Source: a virus. Taken from it: DNA of 64,000 nucleotides. Numbering within the stretch: position 1 is the first letter of the stretch; every line of letters begins with the position of its first letter. The notes under the pieces are model-generated. The model did not search any database and was not told the DNA's origin. It saw nothing but the letters and a program-made list of their open reading frames with translations. The DNA lies in IMG/VR virus record IMGVR_UViG_3300020446_000009, positions 1-64,000 of that record. One strand, written 5' to 3'. The translations under genes were made by a program, and so were the position numbers. Shown here in pieces: positions 8,363 through 17,500 of this stretch.

Positions 8363-9394
8363 TTATAATGTTGGGGTAAAATAACCTGATTCAGTAAATG
8401 TATGAACTATATGAGGGCCGCTAGTTGATATCGTCCCTCCTGTAGCACAAGCTGAAGAGCCACAATATCTAACTATTACTATCCCAGATCCACCAGTACA
8501 ACCAGCTCCTCCACCTCCACCAGTGTTAACTCCTCCTGAAGATTGGATACCACTTTGTCCCGAAGACATCCCAGCACCACCACCTGCTCCTGTGCCTCCT
8601 CCTCCTTGACCACCAACTCCTACTGAACCAGGTGATCCTTCAGCATATATCCCACCTCCTCCACCTCCTGCATAATAAGTAGGAGTTCCTGTGATTGAAG
8701 ATTGTAATCCATCTCCCCCATTTCCCGATTTATGTGGTGTTGCACTACATCCTGTATTACCAGCTGCACCCCCACCACCAGAATTATAGTCACGATCACT
8801 AAAAGAAGACCAAGTACTACCAGGTGCACCAGGGCATCCTTGATCCGCAGTATGGGCACCACCTCCAGGACTAGAAGACCAACCTGAAGATCCTCCTCCA
8901 CCTGATCCCCCAGAGCAACCTGCTCTACCAACATTCCAAGGACCCCAATCTCCTCCTGCTCCTCCTCCATCAGAGGTTATAGTACAGGTACCATTAGTAA
9001 GGGTACTATCATCCCCATTAGTGAAAACACTTCCTCCTGATCCTACAGTTACTGTCCAAGCAGTATTATCTTGAATGCATATAGTACTTTCAGCTGTGGA
9101 TCCACCTCCACTAGATTCTCCTATTACAGATGAACGATATCCACCAGCTCCACCTCCACCATCACCACTACCAGGGCCACCTCCACCGCCACCGGCAACA
9201 ACAAGATATTCTAAATCATATGATGGTGGTGTAGGAAGATAACTACTAAAGTCACTACTACCACAAAATACAAATTTACTATTTGAATTATTCCACCATA
9301 AGTATCCTCCACTAGAAGTATTAAATGCAGATTCACTTAAATTAAAATTTGGAGAAGAACTTCCTGAAAAAGATGTATTTAGTAAAAAAGCCAT
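8363..9394 (-). CDS. Glycine-rich adhesin with a swapped receptor-binding region
   Basis: 343 residues. The N-terminal about 55 residues (MAFLLNTSFSGSS ... NTSSGGYLWWNN) share a pattern with the two kelch adhesins downstream. From about residue 60 the protein becomes a glycine-rich domain that begins YLVVAGGGGGG and contains many runs of four to six glycines separated by short polar loops. This resembles phage glycine-rich domains and, in general character, the gp38-type adhesins of T-even phages, whose glycine motifs frame variable receptor-binding loops. It ends with GGSGIVIVRY and a FTESGYFTP segment typical of such domains. It heads the 9394 to 3977 adhesin block behind a candidate late promoter. 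Confidence 0.72.
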   Translation of the reverse strand: MAFLLNTSFSGSSSPNFNLSESAFNTSSGGYLWWNNSNSKFVFCGSSDFSSYLPTPPSYDLEYLVVAGGGGGGPGSGDGGGGAGGYRSSVIGESSGGGSTAESTICIQDNTAWTVTVGSGGSVFTNGDDSTLTNGTCTITSDGGGAGGDWGPWNVGRAGCSGGSGGGGSSGWSSSPGGGAHTADQGCPGAPGSTWSSFSDRDYNSGGGGAAGNTGCSATPHKSGNGGDGLQSSITGTPTYYAGGGGGGIYAEGSPGSVGVGGQGGGGTGAGGGAGMSSGQSGIQSSGGVNTGGGGGAGCTGGSGIVIVRYCGSSACATGGTISTSGPHIVHTFTESGYFTPTL

Positions 9395-9409
9395 ATCATA
9401 TTATATATG

Positions 9410-9417
9410 ATAAATAT
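9410..9417 (-). promoter_or_regulatory. Candidate late promoter of the adhesin-sulfation unit
   Basis: The coding strand reads ATATTTATCATATAT, ending 16 bases before the ATG at 9394. No similar motif was seen in the gaps between 9394 and 2178, so the adhesins and the sulfation cassette may share this transcript. Promoter function is inferred. Confidence 0.5.
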
Positions 9418-9423
9418 GGTTTA

Positions 9424-10371
9424 TTAAATAGAACTTAATACTGTATTTATGTCAAATATCTGTTTTACATCCATATAAGGGCATTCATGAATATTATTTT
9501 CAAATTGATAATCAAAAGTATAAGAACCTATAAGTTGGTTAGCCTTTTTAGGTAATTTTGCCGTTAAATTAGTATGTAAATTATAACCAAATACATTAGG
9601 TGAAGTACCTACCCATAATACTGTAGATTTTTTATTTAAAGCAGCCGCAGCGTGTTGTAAACAAGAATCAATTAAAGCAAGTTTTTCTGCTTTTACTACT
9701 AAAGAAAATAATTCCATATTAGACATTTTTTGATCTAATCTTTCTACATTATCTAATTTATAACCATTTGGTCTAGTTATTTGAATAATATGGTATTGTT
9801 GATAATACTTTTTAACTATCTCCTGAGCTATTTCTATAGGCATATCTCTAGTCCAGGAATATGAATATTTTTGGCCTTCCATAGGTCCACCTCCAGATTG
9901 AATTACCATTATAGGTTTTGGTCTATCCCATAATCCTAAAAGCATACCTTGAGGGTAATTAGGTAAAATAACAGGGGATTGTTTTTTATATTCTATATCC
10001 ATTAAATCACACCAATTATGTACTAAATGTTTTTTCTTAGTAATATGGTCTGATTGATTATATGGTTCATGTTTTGAAATAATTACATCTTTTCCTTCAA
10101 TATAATCTTCATAAAAATATGGAGCTTGACCCAATTGAAATATTCTATCCACATCTGAATTATTTAAAAATACTTCAGGCCAAGAAGTAACCATTATTAA
10201 TTTGCGATCAGGATATTTAGTTTTAATATCTTTAATTAAAGCGGTACCAGCAATATTTTTACCTAAACCACCCTGAATATGCCATATAAAATTTTTTCCT
10301 TCAGAAATAGGTTTTGTTTTTTCTGATTGGGTAATTATTTGTTTAGGTTGGTAAGTATATCCTTGTTGCAT
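9424..10371 (-). CDS. GT9 (heptosyltransferase)-like glycosyltransferase
   Basis: 315 residues. An N-terminal GGLGKNIAGTALIKDIK segment resembles the G-(G/D)-x-(V/L)-x-x-T entry loop of GT9 ADP-heptose transferases. A C-terminal DSCLQHAAAALNKKSTVLWVGTSP segment (near residue 235) matches the D-S-x-x-x-H-x-A-A-A-x-x-x-x-x-x-x-L-(F/W)-G donor-site region of that GT-B family. Such enzymes transfer sugars onto lipopolysaccharide cores in bacteria. In a phage it may instead modify virion proteins or host glycans. It lies immediately downstream of five 2OG oxygenase genes, so a combined hydroxylate-then-glycosylate role is possible. The acceptor and donor sugars cannot be read from the sequence. 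Confidence 0.65.
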   Translation of the reverse strand: MQQGYTYQPKQIITQSEKTKPISEGKNFIWHIQGGLGKNIAGTALIKDIKTKYPDRKLIMVTSWPEVFLNNSDVDRIFQLGQAPYFYEDYIEGKDVIISKHEPYNQSDHITKKKHLVHNWCDLMDIEYKKQSPVILPNYPQGMLLGLWDRPKPIMVIQSGGGPMEGQKYSYSWTRDMPIEIAQEIVKKYYQQYHIIQITRPNGYKLDNVERLDQKMSNMELFSLVVKAEKLALIDSCLQHAAAALNKKSTVLWVGTSPNVFGYNLHTNLTAKLPKKANQLIGSYTFDYQFENNIHECPYMDVKQIFDINTVLSSI

Positions 10372-10372
10372 A

Positions 10373-11044
10373 TTAAAATTTTAATTCAGTTAAACTACCT
10401 TCTTCCCCAAATCCTACTTCGGGTACAATATTAAATGCTACACTACAACGTGTAGTTTTTGATTTATTTAAGGGTACTGAATGATGTAAATAAGAAGGAA
10501 ACATTAAAAACAAACCAGGATTAAATTGAATATCAAAATGTTCCCAAGCATATTTTAAATTTCTTTTATCATTAACTCTTTTAGGAGAAATATATGATGT
10601 ATTAAATCCACCCATCATTTTATGCAATCTAATTGCTGGAGTTTTTTCCTCTGGTTGGCCAAAATAAAATACTCCCGAAATTAAACTATTAGGATGGGTA
10701 TGTTGTGTATGATGTTGTCCTGGATGTTTATAGGATAACCATGATTGGCCAAATCTATAGGATTTATAATCATAAGCTAACATATCTCCATAAGTTTTAG
10801 CTACTCCTAAAATAAAAGTTTTTAAACCTTTACATTCAGGTTCATCTAAAAGATAAGAATTAGATGATCTATCCCCATAATTAGCTACATCTACTCCCTC
10901 TTCTTTACTATCACCAGCCATTTCTTGTTTATAAAAAAATTCAGTTAAATAACCAAAAGATTCGGGTAATTGGGTAGTAAATACTGGAGTGGGGAATAAC
11001 TCTATTACTTCATATTTAATTTTTTCTTCATGCATAACGACCAA
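10373..11044 (-). CDS. 2OG-Fe(II) oxygenase, phage PF13759-type (1)
   Basis: 223 residues. The core has the marks of the putative 2OG-Fe(II) oxygenase family common in T4-like marine phages: SWLSYKHPGQ, then HTQHTHPNSLISGVFYF with the metal-site histidines, and GLFLMFPSYLHHSV with the distal histidine. A RCSVAFN strand follows, whose arginine would bind 2-oxoglutarate. Such enzymes hydroxylate proteins or small molecules. The start could be the first or the fourth codon (both Met). The gene overlaps the paralogue at 11028..11669 by 17 bases, and the two proteins align along most of their length, so tandem duplication is likely. Confidence 0.8.
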   Translation of the reverse strand: MVVMHEEKIKYEVIELFPTPVFTTQLPESFGYLTEFFYKQEMAGDSKEEGVDVANYGDRSSNSYLLDEPECKGLKTFILGVAKTYGDMLAYDYKSYRFGQSWLSYKHPGQHHTQHTHPNSLISGVFYFGQPEEKTPAIRLHKMMGGFNTSYISPKRVNDKRNLKYAWEHFDIQFNPGLFLMFPSYLHHSVPLNKSKTTRCSVAFNIVPEVGFGEEGSLTELKF

Positions 11045-11669
11045 ATATTATTTCTGATATTGTTTCCTGTTCTCCTAAAGTACCTTTAGTTAAAGCATTT
11101 ACACCAAGTGCTTTTCTTACTCTATTAGTTCTATTAGGTGGTACACCATGACTTAACCATGATGGAAAAATAATAAAATTATTTTGTTTAGGTGTAAAAT
11201 ATATTTCTTCTTGAGAAAATGGGTGTTTTTGATAATCATCTAATAATGCTGGTTCAAAGTATGAACGATTAAATGATCTTACTTCTTTAGAAAAACATAT
11301 AGCAGAATCATTAGGTTGAACATCATAATAAAATACCCCGGCCAATAAAGTATTTGGGTGGGTATGTGCTTTATGAAACATACCAGGTTGTTTATATGTT
11401 AACCAAGATTGTGCAAATTCTAATTTTTTATATTTGTAACGCATTATATCAGTTGCATATTCTTCAAAACATTTCATAAAAAAATTATTTAAAGACTTAC
11501 AAACAGGATGATCTATAATATATGAATTTTTAGATATTTCCCCATATGCTGCCTGAGAGGCACGATTCATTGGTTGAGCATCAAAATATTTTACTACCTC
11601 GCTAGTATCTCCCTCATATGTGTTTACATAAAGAGCAGTTGGAAAAATTGGATGTATTTCTGCAGACAT
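11028..11669 (-). CDS. 2OG-Fe(II) oxygenase, phage PF13759-type (2)
   Basis: 213 residues, paralogous to the downstream gene. SWLTYKQPGMFHKAHTHPNTLLAGVFYY contains the proximal iron ligands. FIIFPSWLSHGVPPNR holds the distal histidine, and RKALGVN supplies the likely 2-oxoglutarate-binding arginine. The protein begins with an IHPIFPTALYVN strand equivalent to ELFPTPVFTT in its paralogue. It is soluble, with no targeting signal. It belongs to a run of five oxygenase genes with overlaps or spacing under 20 bases, all probably on one transcript. Hydroxylation of virion proteins is an inference; no substrate can be read off. Confidence 0.8.
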   Translation of the reverse strand: MSAEIHPIFPTALYVNTYEGDTSEVVKYFDAQPMNRASQAAYGEISKNSYIIDHPVCKSLNNFFMKCFEEYATDIMRYKYKKLEFAQSWLTYKQPGMFHKAHTHPNTLLAGVFYYDVQPNDSAICFSKEVRSFNRSYFEPALLDDYQKHPFSQEEIYFTPKQNNFIIFPSWLSHGVPPNRTNRVRKALGVNALTKGTLGEQETISEIIFGRYA

Positions 11670-11687
11670 TATCCTTAATGTATAAAA

Positions 11688-12284
11688 TTATTGGTTGGGA
11701 GACACGAAATTAAAAGCAATAGATATACGTTCCGAATCTGTATTGTTTCTCTCTACTGAATGTTTAACCCAAGAGGGGAATAAATAAAACATAGATTCCT
11801 TAGTAATACATGGTACCGTCATTGCATTAGCCATTGTTTGTTCCCTTTCTACTTTAGAAGTCAAGAAAAATTCGGCATTATCTCCTCTATGCAACAATAA
11901 ATTCCCCATATTTTTTTCAGGAACTTGAACATAATATGTACCACTTAATACACTATTTTGATGGTCATGTTGTTCATTATAATCGTATTTACCATTAATA
12001 TTTATCCACCAATTTCCTAATATTAAATTTGATGTACCCATGTAGCGCCGCGGTACATCATTAACAAATACAGTTAATTCATTAAATAATTGCTCAAGTG
12101 ATGAAGGAATAGGGGTAATAAGTTCTCCACTATGCCATCCACCCCTATTTGATATATTGACACCAGGTTTTTCATTTTTAACCTTATAACAATATTCCAC
12201 TATTGGTTTATTATCAATATCTTCTACGGGGCATTCCCAAACCGGAGTTGCCCACCATAACCTTTCAAAAACCTTAAATTCCAT
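11688..12284 (-). CDS. 2OG-Fe(II) oxygenase, phage PF13759-type (3)
   Basis: 198 residues. The N-terminus reads RLWWATPVWE, like the F-P-T-P-(V/L) strand of the two paralogues downstream. EQHDHQNSVLSGTYYV (H106, H108) carries the proximal metal site. FYLFPSWVKHSVERNN has the distal His (H175), and ERISIAFNF holds the likely 2-oxoglutarate arginine (R186). This is the third member of the same family in a row but more diverged, so the cluster may have grown by successive duplication and specialisation. Only 18 bases separate it from the next gene. Confidence 0.8.
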   Translation of the reverse strand: MEFKVFERLWWATPVWECPVEDIDNKPIVEYCYKVKNEKPGVNISNRGGWHSGELITPIPSSLEQLFNELTVFVNDVPRRYMGTSNLILGNWWININGKYDYNEQHDHQNSVLSGTYYVQVPEKNMGNLLLHRGDNAEFFLTSKVEREQTMANAMTVPCITKESMFYLFPSWVKHSVERNNTDSERISIAFNFVSPNQ

Positions 12285-12293
12285 AACTTTATT

Positions 12294-12914
12294 TTATCTA
12301 AAGGGACGTCCGCCAGTCCAAAATACTAAACAACGTCTTTCTCCTCTTGTAATTGGTTTTACTCTATGCATACAAAAAGCAGGAAATACTACTACATCTC
12401 CTTTTTCTCTTGGTACAGTTAAAAAATTATCTTTACCACCTAACCAAATTTCAAAATCACCACCCTCATAGTCATTAGAATCTGATAATTGAACAGTCAT
12501 AGCTAATTTACGTTTATTAACACTATATGCTCCTATATCCATATGCCAATCCAAATGTCCTCCATCTTCAGGATAAATTACATAATGAATAGGATCAGTA
12601 ACAATATCAATATCAAAGTGAAATACTTTTTGATTTGCCTCTACAGCCATTGGAAATAACAATTCATATAACCATTGAGAATGTTTTTCAGGGCGAATAT
12701 AAGCTATATCCCTATTATTAGTTTTATATGAATCCGTAACATTCCCCATTTCTTCAGTTCCTGTTTTACCTTTTGAAAATTCATAATTAGAATGAACCAT
12801 ATCAGTTAATTCTTTAATCATTTGATCACTAAATACATTTTTATAATAATAAAATGTATTCCAATTTGATTGGGGTTGAAAATTATTATAAGGGATAAGT
12901 GGGAAATTACTCAT
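12294..12914 (-). CDS. PKHD-type 2OG-Fe(II) hydroxylase
   Basis: 206 residues. A canonical HxD iron motif (HMD, H124/D126) is followed by a GGDFEIW strand, FPAFCMHRV with the distal histidine (H183), and an arginine exactly ten residues later (R193) for 2-oxoglutarate. The order of motifs and the GDVVVFPAF-x-x-HRV-x-PI-x-x-G-x-R string match PKHD-type hydroxylases such as PiuC/YbiX and the prolyl-4-hydroxylase superfamily. The C-terminus ends in basic GGRPFR. It overlaps the neighbour at 12907..13497 by eight bases. A protein-hydroxylating role is plausible given the superfamily; the target is unknown. Confidence 0.85.
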   Translation of the reverse strand: MSNFPLIPYNNFQPQSNWNTFYYYKNVFSDQMIKELTDMVHSNYEFSKGKTGTEEMGNVTDSYKTNNRDIAYIRPEKHSQWLYELLFPMAVEANQKVFHFDIDIVTDPIHYVIYPEDGGHLDWHMDIGAYSVNKRKLAMTVQLSDSNDYEGGDFEIWLGGKDNFLTVPREKGDVVVFPAFCMHRVKPITRGERRCLVFWTGGRPFR

Positions 12915-13497
12915 TTTCTTCTAATTTATGGTGGCAAAACCATCCTGTTAAAACATATTTTGTTTGTGTAGGTGAAGGTACACCCCTATGTAAATACATC
13001 CAATCTGAAGGCCAAATTAATAATTTACCTTGTTTTGGGGTTTCAAAATGATGTTGGTAAAAAAATTCTGTTTCTCCCCTGTCAGTAACATCATTTAAAT
13101 ATACCATCCATACTAATACTCTACTTGAATGTTTTAATCCTGCTCTTTCACAATGCCAAGTAGAAAAACCTTCTTCAGGAAGATAACGTTGCATATTAAA
13201 ATGGGACCAAATTCTAAATGGATCCATTTTTTCCATAGCATATTGGTGCCTTAAAGAATAATCATTTTGAGATTTTTCAATTATATCAACTAAATTTTGG
13301 AGTAAAGGACCCCAAGTATCATGTTTTAAATACCCAGGATGGAAAGTTATATCAGTAGATTTTTTACCTGAATCAGAACTTTCTCCCTCGGGTCCATATA
13401 AAACACCAGGTGTTTTTTCATCTGATGCTTCAAATTTATCTATAAATGCTTGACATAATTCAGGCGATAAGGCATTTTCTTTACGATACAGAAACAT
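12907..13497 (-). CDS. Prolyl-4-hydroxylase-like 2OG-Fe(II) oxygenase with an HxE site
   Basis: 196 residues. The jelly-roll motif order is that of prolyl-4-hydroxylases: NMQRYLPEEGFSTWHCERAG, VWMVYLND, GETEF, GKLLIWPSDWMYLHRG and K-x-VLTGWF. Proximal ligands are H115 and E117, so the usual HxD is HxE here. The distal histidine is H170 and the 2-oxoglutarate lysine is K180, at the family's ten-residue spacing. Glu for Asp is tolerated in some members but can affect iron binding. It is transcribed first among the five clustered oxygenase genes and lies just downstream of a coiled-coil protein. Confidence 0.83.
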   Translation of the reverse strand: MFLYRKENALSPELCQAFIDKFEASDEKTPGVLYGPEGESSDSGKKSTDITFHPGYLKHDTWGPLLQNLVDIIEKSQNDYSLRHQYAMEKMDPFRIWSHFNMQRYLPEEGFSTWHCERAGLKHSSRVLVWMVYLNDVTDRGETEFFYQHHFETPKQGKLLIWPSDWMYLHRGVPSPTQTKYVLTGWFCHHKLEENE

Positions 13498-13500
13498 ATA

Positions 13501-14187
13501 TTATTTTTGTTCTGTAGATTGTTGCAATTGAAGTTTTGCTTCCTTAAAGCTTAATAAATTACCATCTTGTTTTTGCAACCTTTCTACTGTTTTAAGTGGT
13601 CCTACAGCATTAATAACTTCAGCCGGGCCTGCATTTGGTCCTAAAGCCTGTGCCCTATTAGTTAATGCTAAACGATAAGAAGTAGCTTGATGGGTATTTA
13701 CATCTTTAGTATCAAATGTACCATCATCTAATTCATCTTTTAATTTAGACCAAGTTTTTAATTCACGAACACGATCATGTGCTACTTGTTCCATATTAGC
13801 TCTGCCATACAAACTTTCATCTAAATCAATTTGAATTTTTCTTTGTTTAAAATCATCTCCTTCCTCAATTGCCTTTTGCATTTTTGCTTCTAGCTTTTCA
13901 CGTCTTAAAGCAGCGCGACGCATATCAAATGAAAGACCCATTAAAGCATCAAAATGAGCAGACATTTCTCTTACTGATTGCCAATATTTTGAAGCGGCAG
14001 TTGGATGTTTACCATCATTAAGTACTGAAATACGCATCTCTGTTTCAGTACGGAAAATTTGTTTTTTAGTCCAATTATCAGTAAGTTCTTCTTTTAATTG
14101 AAGTATAGATTGAGCATCCTCTTGTTTGAGAACGCTCAATATAGGTTTTAAGTCTTCTGTTACGACTAGATCTTTTTCTTTAGTCAT
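13501..14187 (-). CDS. Charged helical protein of unknown function
   Basis: 228 residues, not recognised as a named family. It is highly charged and probably mostly helical, with a long amphipathic or coiled-coil stretch around residues 85-160 (RREKLEAKMQKAIEEGDDF and following). The C-terminal half contains a short Gly/Pro segment (QALGPNAGPAEV) and a glutamine-rich tail. There is no signal peptide or membrane segment. It lies between a small virion-type gene and the oxygenase run. A structural, scaffold or chaperone role is possible, but nothing in the sequence shows it. Confidence 0.5.
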   Translation of the reverse strand: MTKEKDLVVTEDLKPILSVLKQEDAQSILQLKEELTDNWTKKQIFRTETEMRISVLNDGKHPTAASKYWQSVREMSAHFDALMGLSFDMRRAALRREKLEAKMQKAIEEGDDFKQRKIQIDLDESLYGRANMEQVAHDRVRELKTWSKLKDELDDGTFDTKDVNTHQATSYRLALTNRAQALGPNAGPAEVINAVGPLKTVERLQKQDGNLLSFKEAKLQLQQSTEQK

Positions 14188-14241
14188 GTTTATAACTTTA
14201 GTTTATGAATTAATATACAACTTTATTTTTAGTATTCCAAA

Positions 14242-14499
14242 TTATGCTTCAGGAAGAGAATATGTTACTGCCGATCCACTATTAGGTCCTTCAGTAATAA
14301 AAGAACCAGAAATAGAAGCGGATACTAGTGTTTGTGCTTCAGAAAATGTTTTTTCAGTAGCTCCTACTCTAGATGCCCAAGAAGTATTTTCTGTAGTCCA
14401 TACTTCACCAGGATGTCCTGCAACATGAGCAACTTCGTTTTCAGCATGGGTAATAAACCCTTTTCCTGTGTTTGTAGCGTGGTAATATTTTAGTGCCAT
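14242..14499 (-). CDS. Small virion-type protein
   Basis: 85 residues, not assigned to a family. It contains SISGSFITEG, the same S/G-rich SGSF-type strand found repeatedly in the fibre proteins of this window, and begins MALKYYHATNTGKGF. A candidate late promoter stands 18 bases before the ATG, so it appears to head a unit leading into the oxygenase genes. A minor structural or fibre-tip component is the most likely reading. No catalytic motif is visible. Confidence 0.5.
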   Translation of the reverse strand: MALKYYHATNTGKGFITHAENEVAHVAGHPGEVWTTENTSWASRVGATEKTFSEAQTLVSASISGSFITEGPNSGSAVTYSLPEA

Positions 14500-14516
14500 G
14501 ATTAAATTATTTTATT

Positions 14517-14524
14517 ATAAATAT
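14517..14524 (-). promoter_or_regulatory. Candidate late promoter upstream of 14242..14499
   Basis: The coding strand reads ATATTTATAATAAAATAA, ending 18 bases before the ATG at 14499. It would drive the small virion protein, the helical protein and the five-oxygenase run. Function is inferred from recurrence of the motif. Confidence 0.5.
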
Positions 14525-14531
14525 ATTATTT

Positions 14532-17500
14532 TTAATTATTATTATCAAGTCTTGTTTTAAGATCATTAATTTGTTCTTGTTGTTCTTGAATTGATTTTAC
14601 AAGTGCAGATACTAATTTAGTATAATTCATACCTTCTATTTTACCATCTTTTTCAGATATTAAATTTGGGTAAAGATTTTTTACTGATTCTGCTGTAAAA
14701 CCAATATCGGGTGCTTTTGTTGATTTCCAATTAAATTCAACGGGTTTTAATTGCATTACTTTATCAAGTTGAGATTCCATTGGTTGGATATTATCTTTAT
14801 ATCTCTCAGCTGAGGTTTCAATTAAACAAGATACTGTAGTTTTTCCAGTTGCTCCTGAATAAGAGAATGTTTGTTGAAATTGTCCTTGTGGATCAATACT
14901 ATAAGTGCAGTTACTCTGGTAAGGGTAATTTGCAGTACAATAACCACCAAACATTGTAGCACCACCAAGTCCTCCTTCTGTTGAAGTATTACCACCATGG
15001 TATCCAGTAAGCATGTTATTACCTGCAGACCAAGATGTTCCATCATATATAACAGTTCCTAGATAGGAATACGTTGGTGAATTACTATTTCCTCCCGTAT
15101 TGAAAGCAGCATTTTGAGTTCCTGAACCTCTACCACCACATTCTCCACTAGGTAATGAACCTCCTGAGGACCAAGATGTTCCATTATAATGTTCAGTAGA
15201 TGTAAGTTTCCCAGGATCACCACCTGCACTTAAAGCAGCATTTTGGGTTCCTGCAAACATCATGTTATCTATATTATTGCTTAAACCACCACTACTACTC
15301 CATGATGAACCATCATACTCTTCAGTATAATTATATCTTGAATATGGGCTATAATTAATAAGTCCTCCAAAAGTTACACCAGCATTTTGGGTTCCCGCAG
15401 TTCCTCTTAATCTCATATTGTTATTAATCAAGGTACCACCAGAAGCCCACGATACACCATTATAATGTTCAGTATCTGAGAATGGGTATCCTGCTACTTG
15501 TAAGGCAGCAGTTTGAGATCCCATCCCATTAGAATTTTCACTACTATTAATTAAAAAAGGACCATTACTCCAAGATGAACCATTATATTCTTCACTACAA
15601 TTATATTGACCATATGGAGATGGACAATTACCAAGAAATGCTAGTGCAGCATTTTGAGCACCCGCTCCTCCTCGATATCTTAAAACATTATTTGTAATTG
15701 CAGGAGCTAATGACCATATATAACTACCTCCTAAACTTGAATTTAAAAATGAATATTCTACACTACCAGTTACTTGCAAAGAACCTGTTGAAAGAGATCC
15801 ACTTCCTTGAATACCACCTGTTTCACCTAATATAATTGAGCTACCTGATAATACTGTATGACCTACTGTGGGAAGAAGACTACCAGATCTAAATGAATTA
15901 GTAGCATCTCCACCAAATGATCCAGTCATTGTACCTCCAAATGATCCTGTAAATGATCCCGTGGCAACTGTATTTCCTGTAGTTCCATTAAATGATAAAG
16001 TTGTTCTAAAATACGGATCAGGTTCTGTAAATTCTTCAGTACAAGTATCATGACCTATAGGAGTATATGCACCCGCAACTAACATACATTTTGAAGTTCC
16101 GGCACCTGCTCTTTGACATGCATTAGTAGTAATCATGGCACCTGTTGAACTCCAAGAAGTTCCATTATATTGTTCAGTACAGGTACTACAGTTATAGTTT
16201 TCATCCATTCCACCTGCTGATATTCCAGCACTACTATTACCTGCTACAGCATTTGATTGTTGTGCGTTAATTAACGAACCACCTGTTGACCAAGAAGTTC
16301 CATCATATTCTTCAGTGTAACCATGGGTATAATTTGGGGTCAAATTGTACCCACCTGCTGTCATTGTAGTATTTTGAGTTCCTCCTCCAGCAAGACACAT
16401 TCTACAATTATTTAAAGAACCACCTGTAGTCCATGTTGTACCATCATATTCTTCAGTCTTAGTAACTATATTCCAAACATTATATTCACATCCACCAAAA
16501 GTTAATCCAGCTGTTTCATTTCCCGAGCCAGCAAATACAAACATAGTATTGATTTGGTTACCACCACTTGACCATGAAGAACCATTATAATGTTCAACAG
16601 AGCAAATAGCCATCCAAGTGGGAGTATCTGTACACCCACCAGCTATATAGGCAGAATTTTGGGTACCATCCCCAGCATGACATGATCTACCAACAATTGA
16701 AGAACCTCCAGTAGCCCATGAACTACCATCATATTCTTCAGTACATGTACTAAAATTCCAGTTATTAGTACCAGCCATTAATATACCTGCATTTTGAGTT
16801 CCTCCCGCAGCTGAACATGCTCTATTATTAATTAATGACCCACCTGTAGACCAGGAACCAGGAAGAGATTGTATATGTGCGAATCCCGCACTACCTGTAT
16901 TTTCTAAACTACCAGATATAATAGCAGATCCGGTGTGAGGAAATCCTCCTCCTCCACCACCAGAAATTCCAGTTAGTCCCGATCCGTCACCTACAAACGA
17001 TCCAGTAAATGATCCAGTTGCTGATACATCTCCAGTTGTATTAGAATAGTCGAATGTATTACATAAATTTAATGGAAGATTGTATTCTTCAGTTACACTT
17101 AAAAAGTTTTGACTATTACATCCACCACCTACACTTAAATTAGCTGAAGAATTATTAGTAGATGCCATACTATATCTGCATGAAGGCATAGTTGTACCAG
17201 CTGACCAAGAGGTACCATCATATAATTCTGTTAAGTCTGAGATGGAGCAAAATCCACCAAAAAGTACTGCATCATTTTGTGTTCCTCCACCTCCACTACA
17301 TGCTCTTGCCGAAATCATAGTACCACCTGATGACCAAGAAGTACCATCATATAATTCTGTATTTTGGCATGCAGTATATTCATCTGTTCCACCTGCAGCT
17401 AAAGCAGCATTTTGGGTTCCTGCACCCATACTTGATTCTCTTGCCGCAATTAAACCACCACCTGTTCCCCAAGAAGTACCATTATATTCTTCTGTACAAC

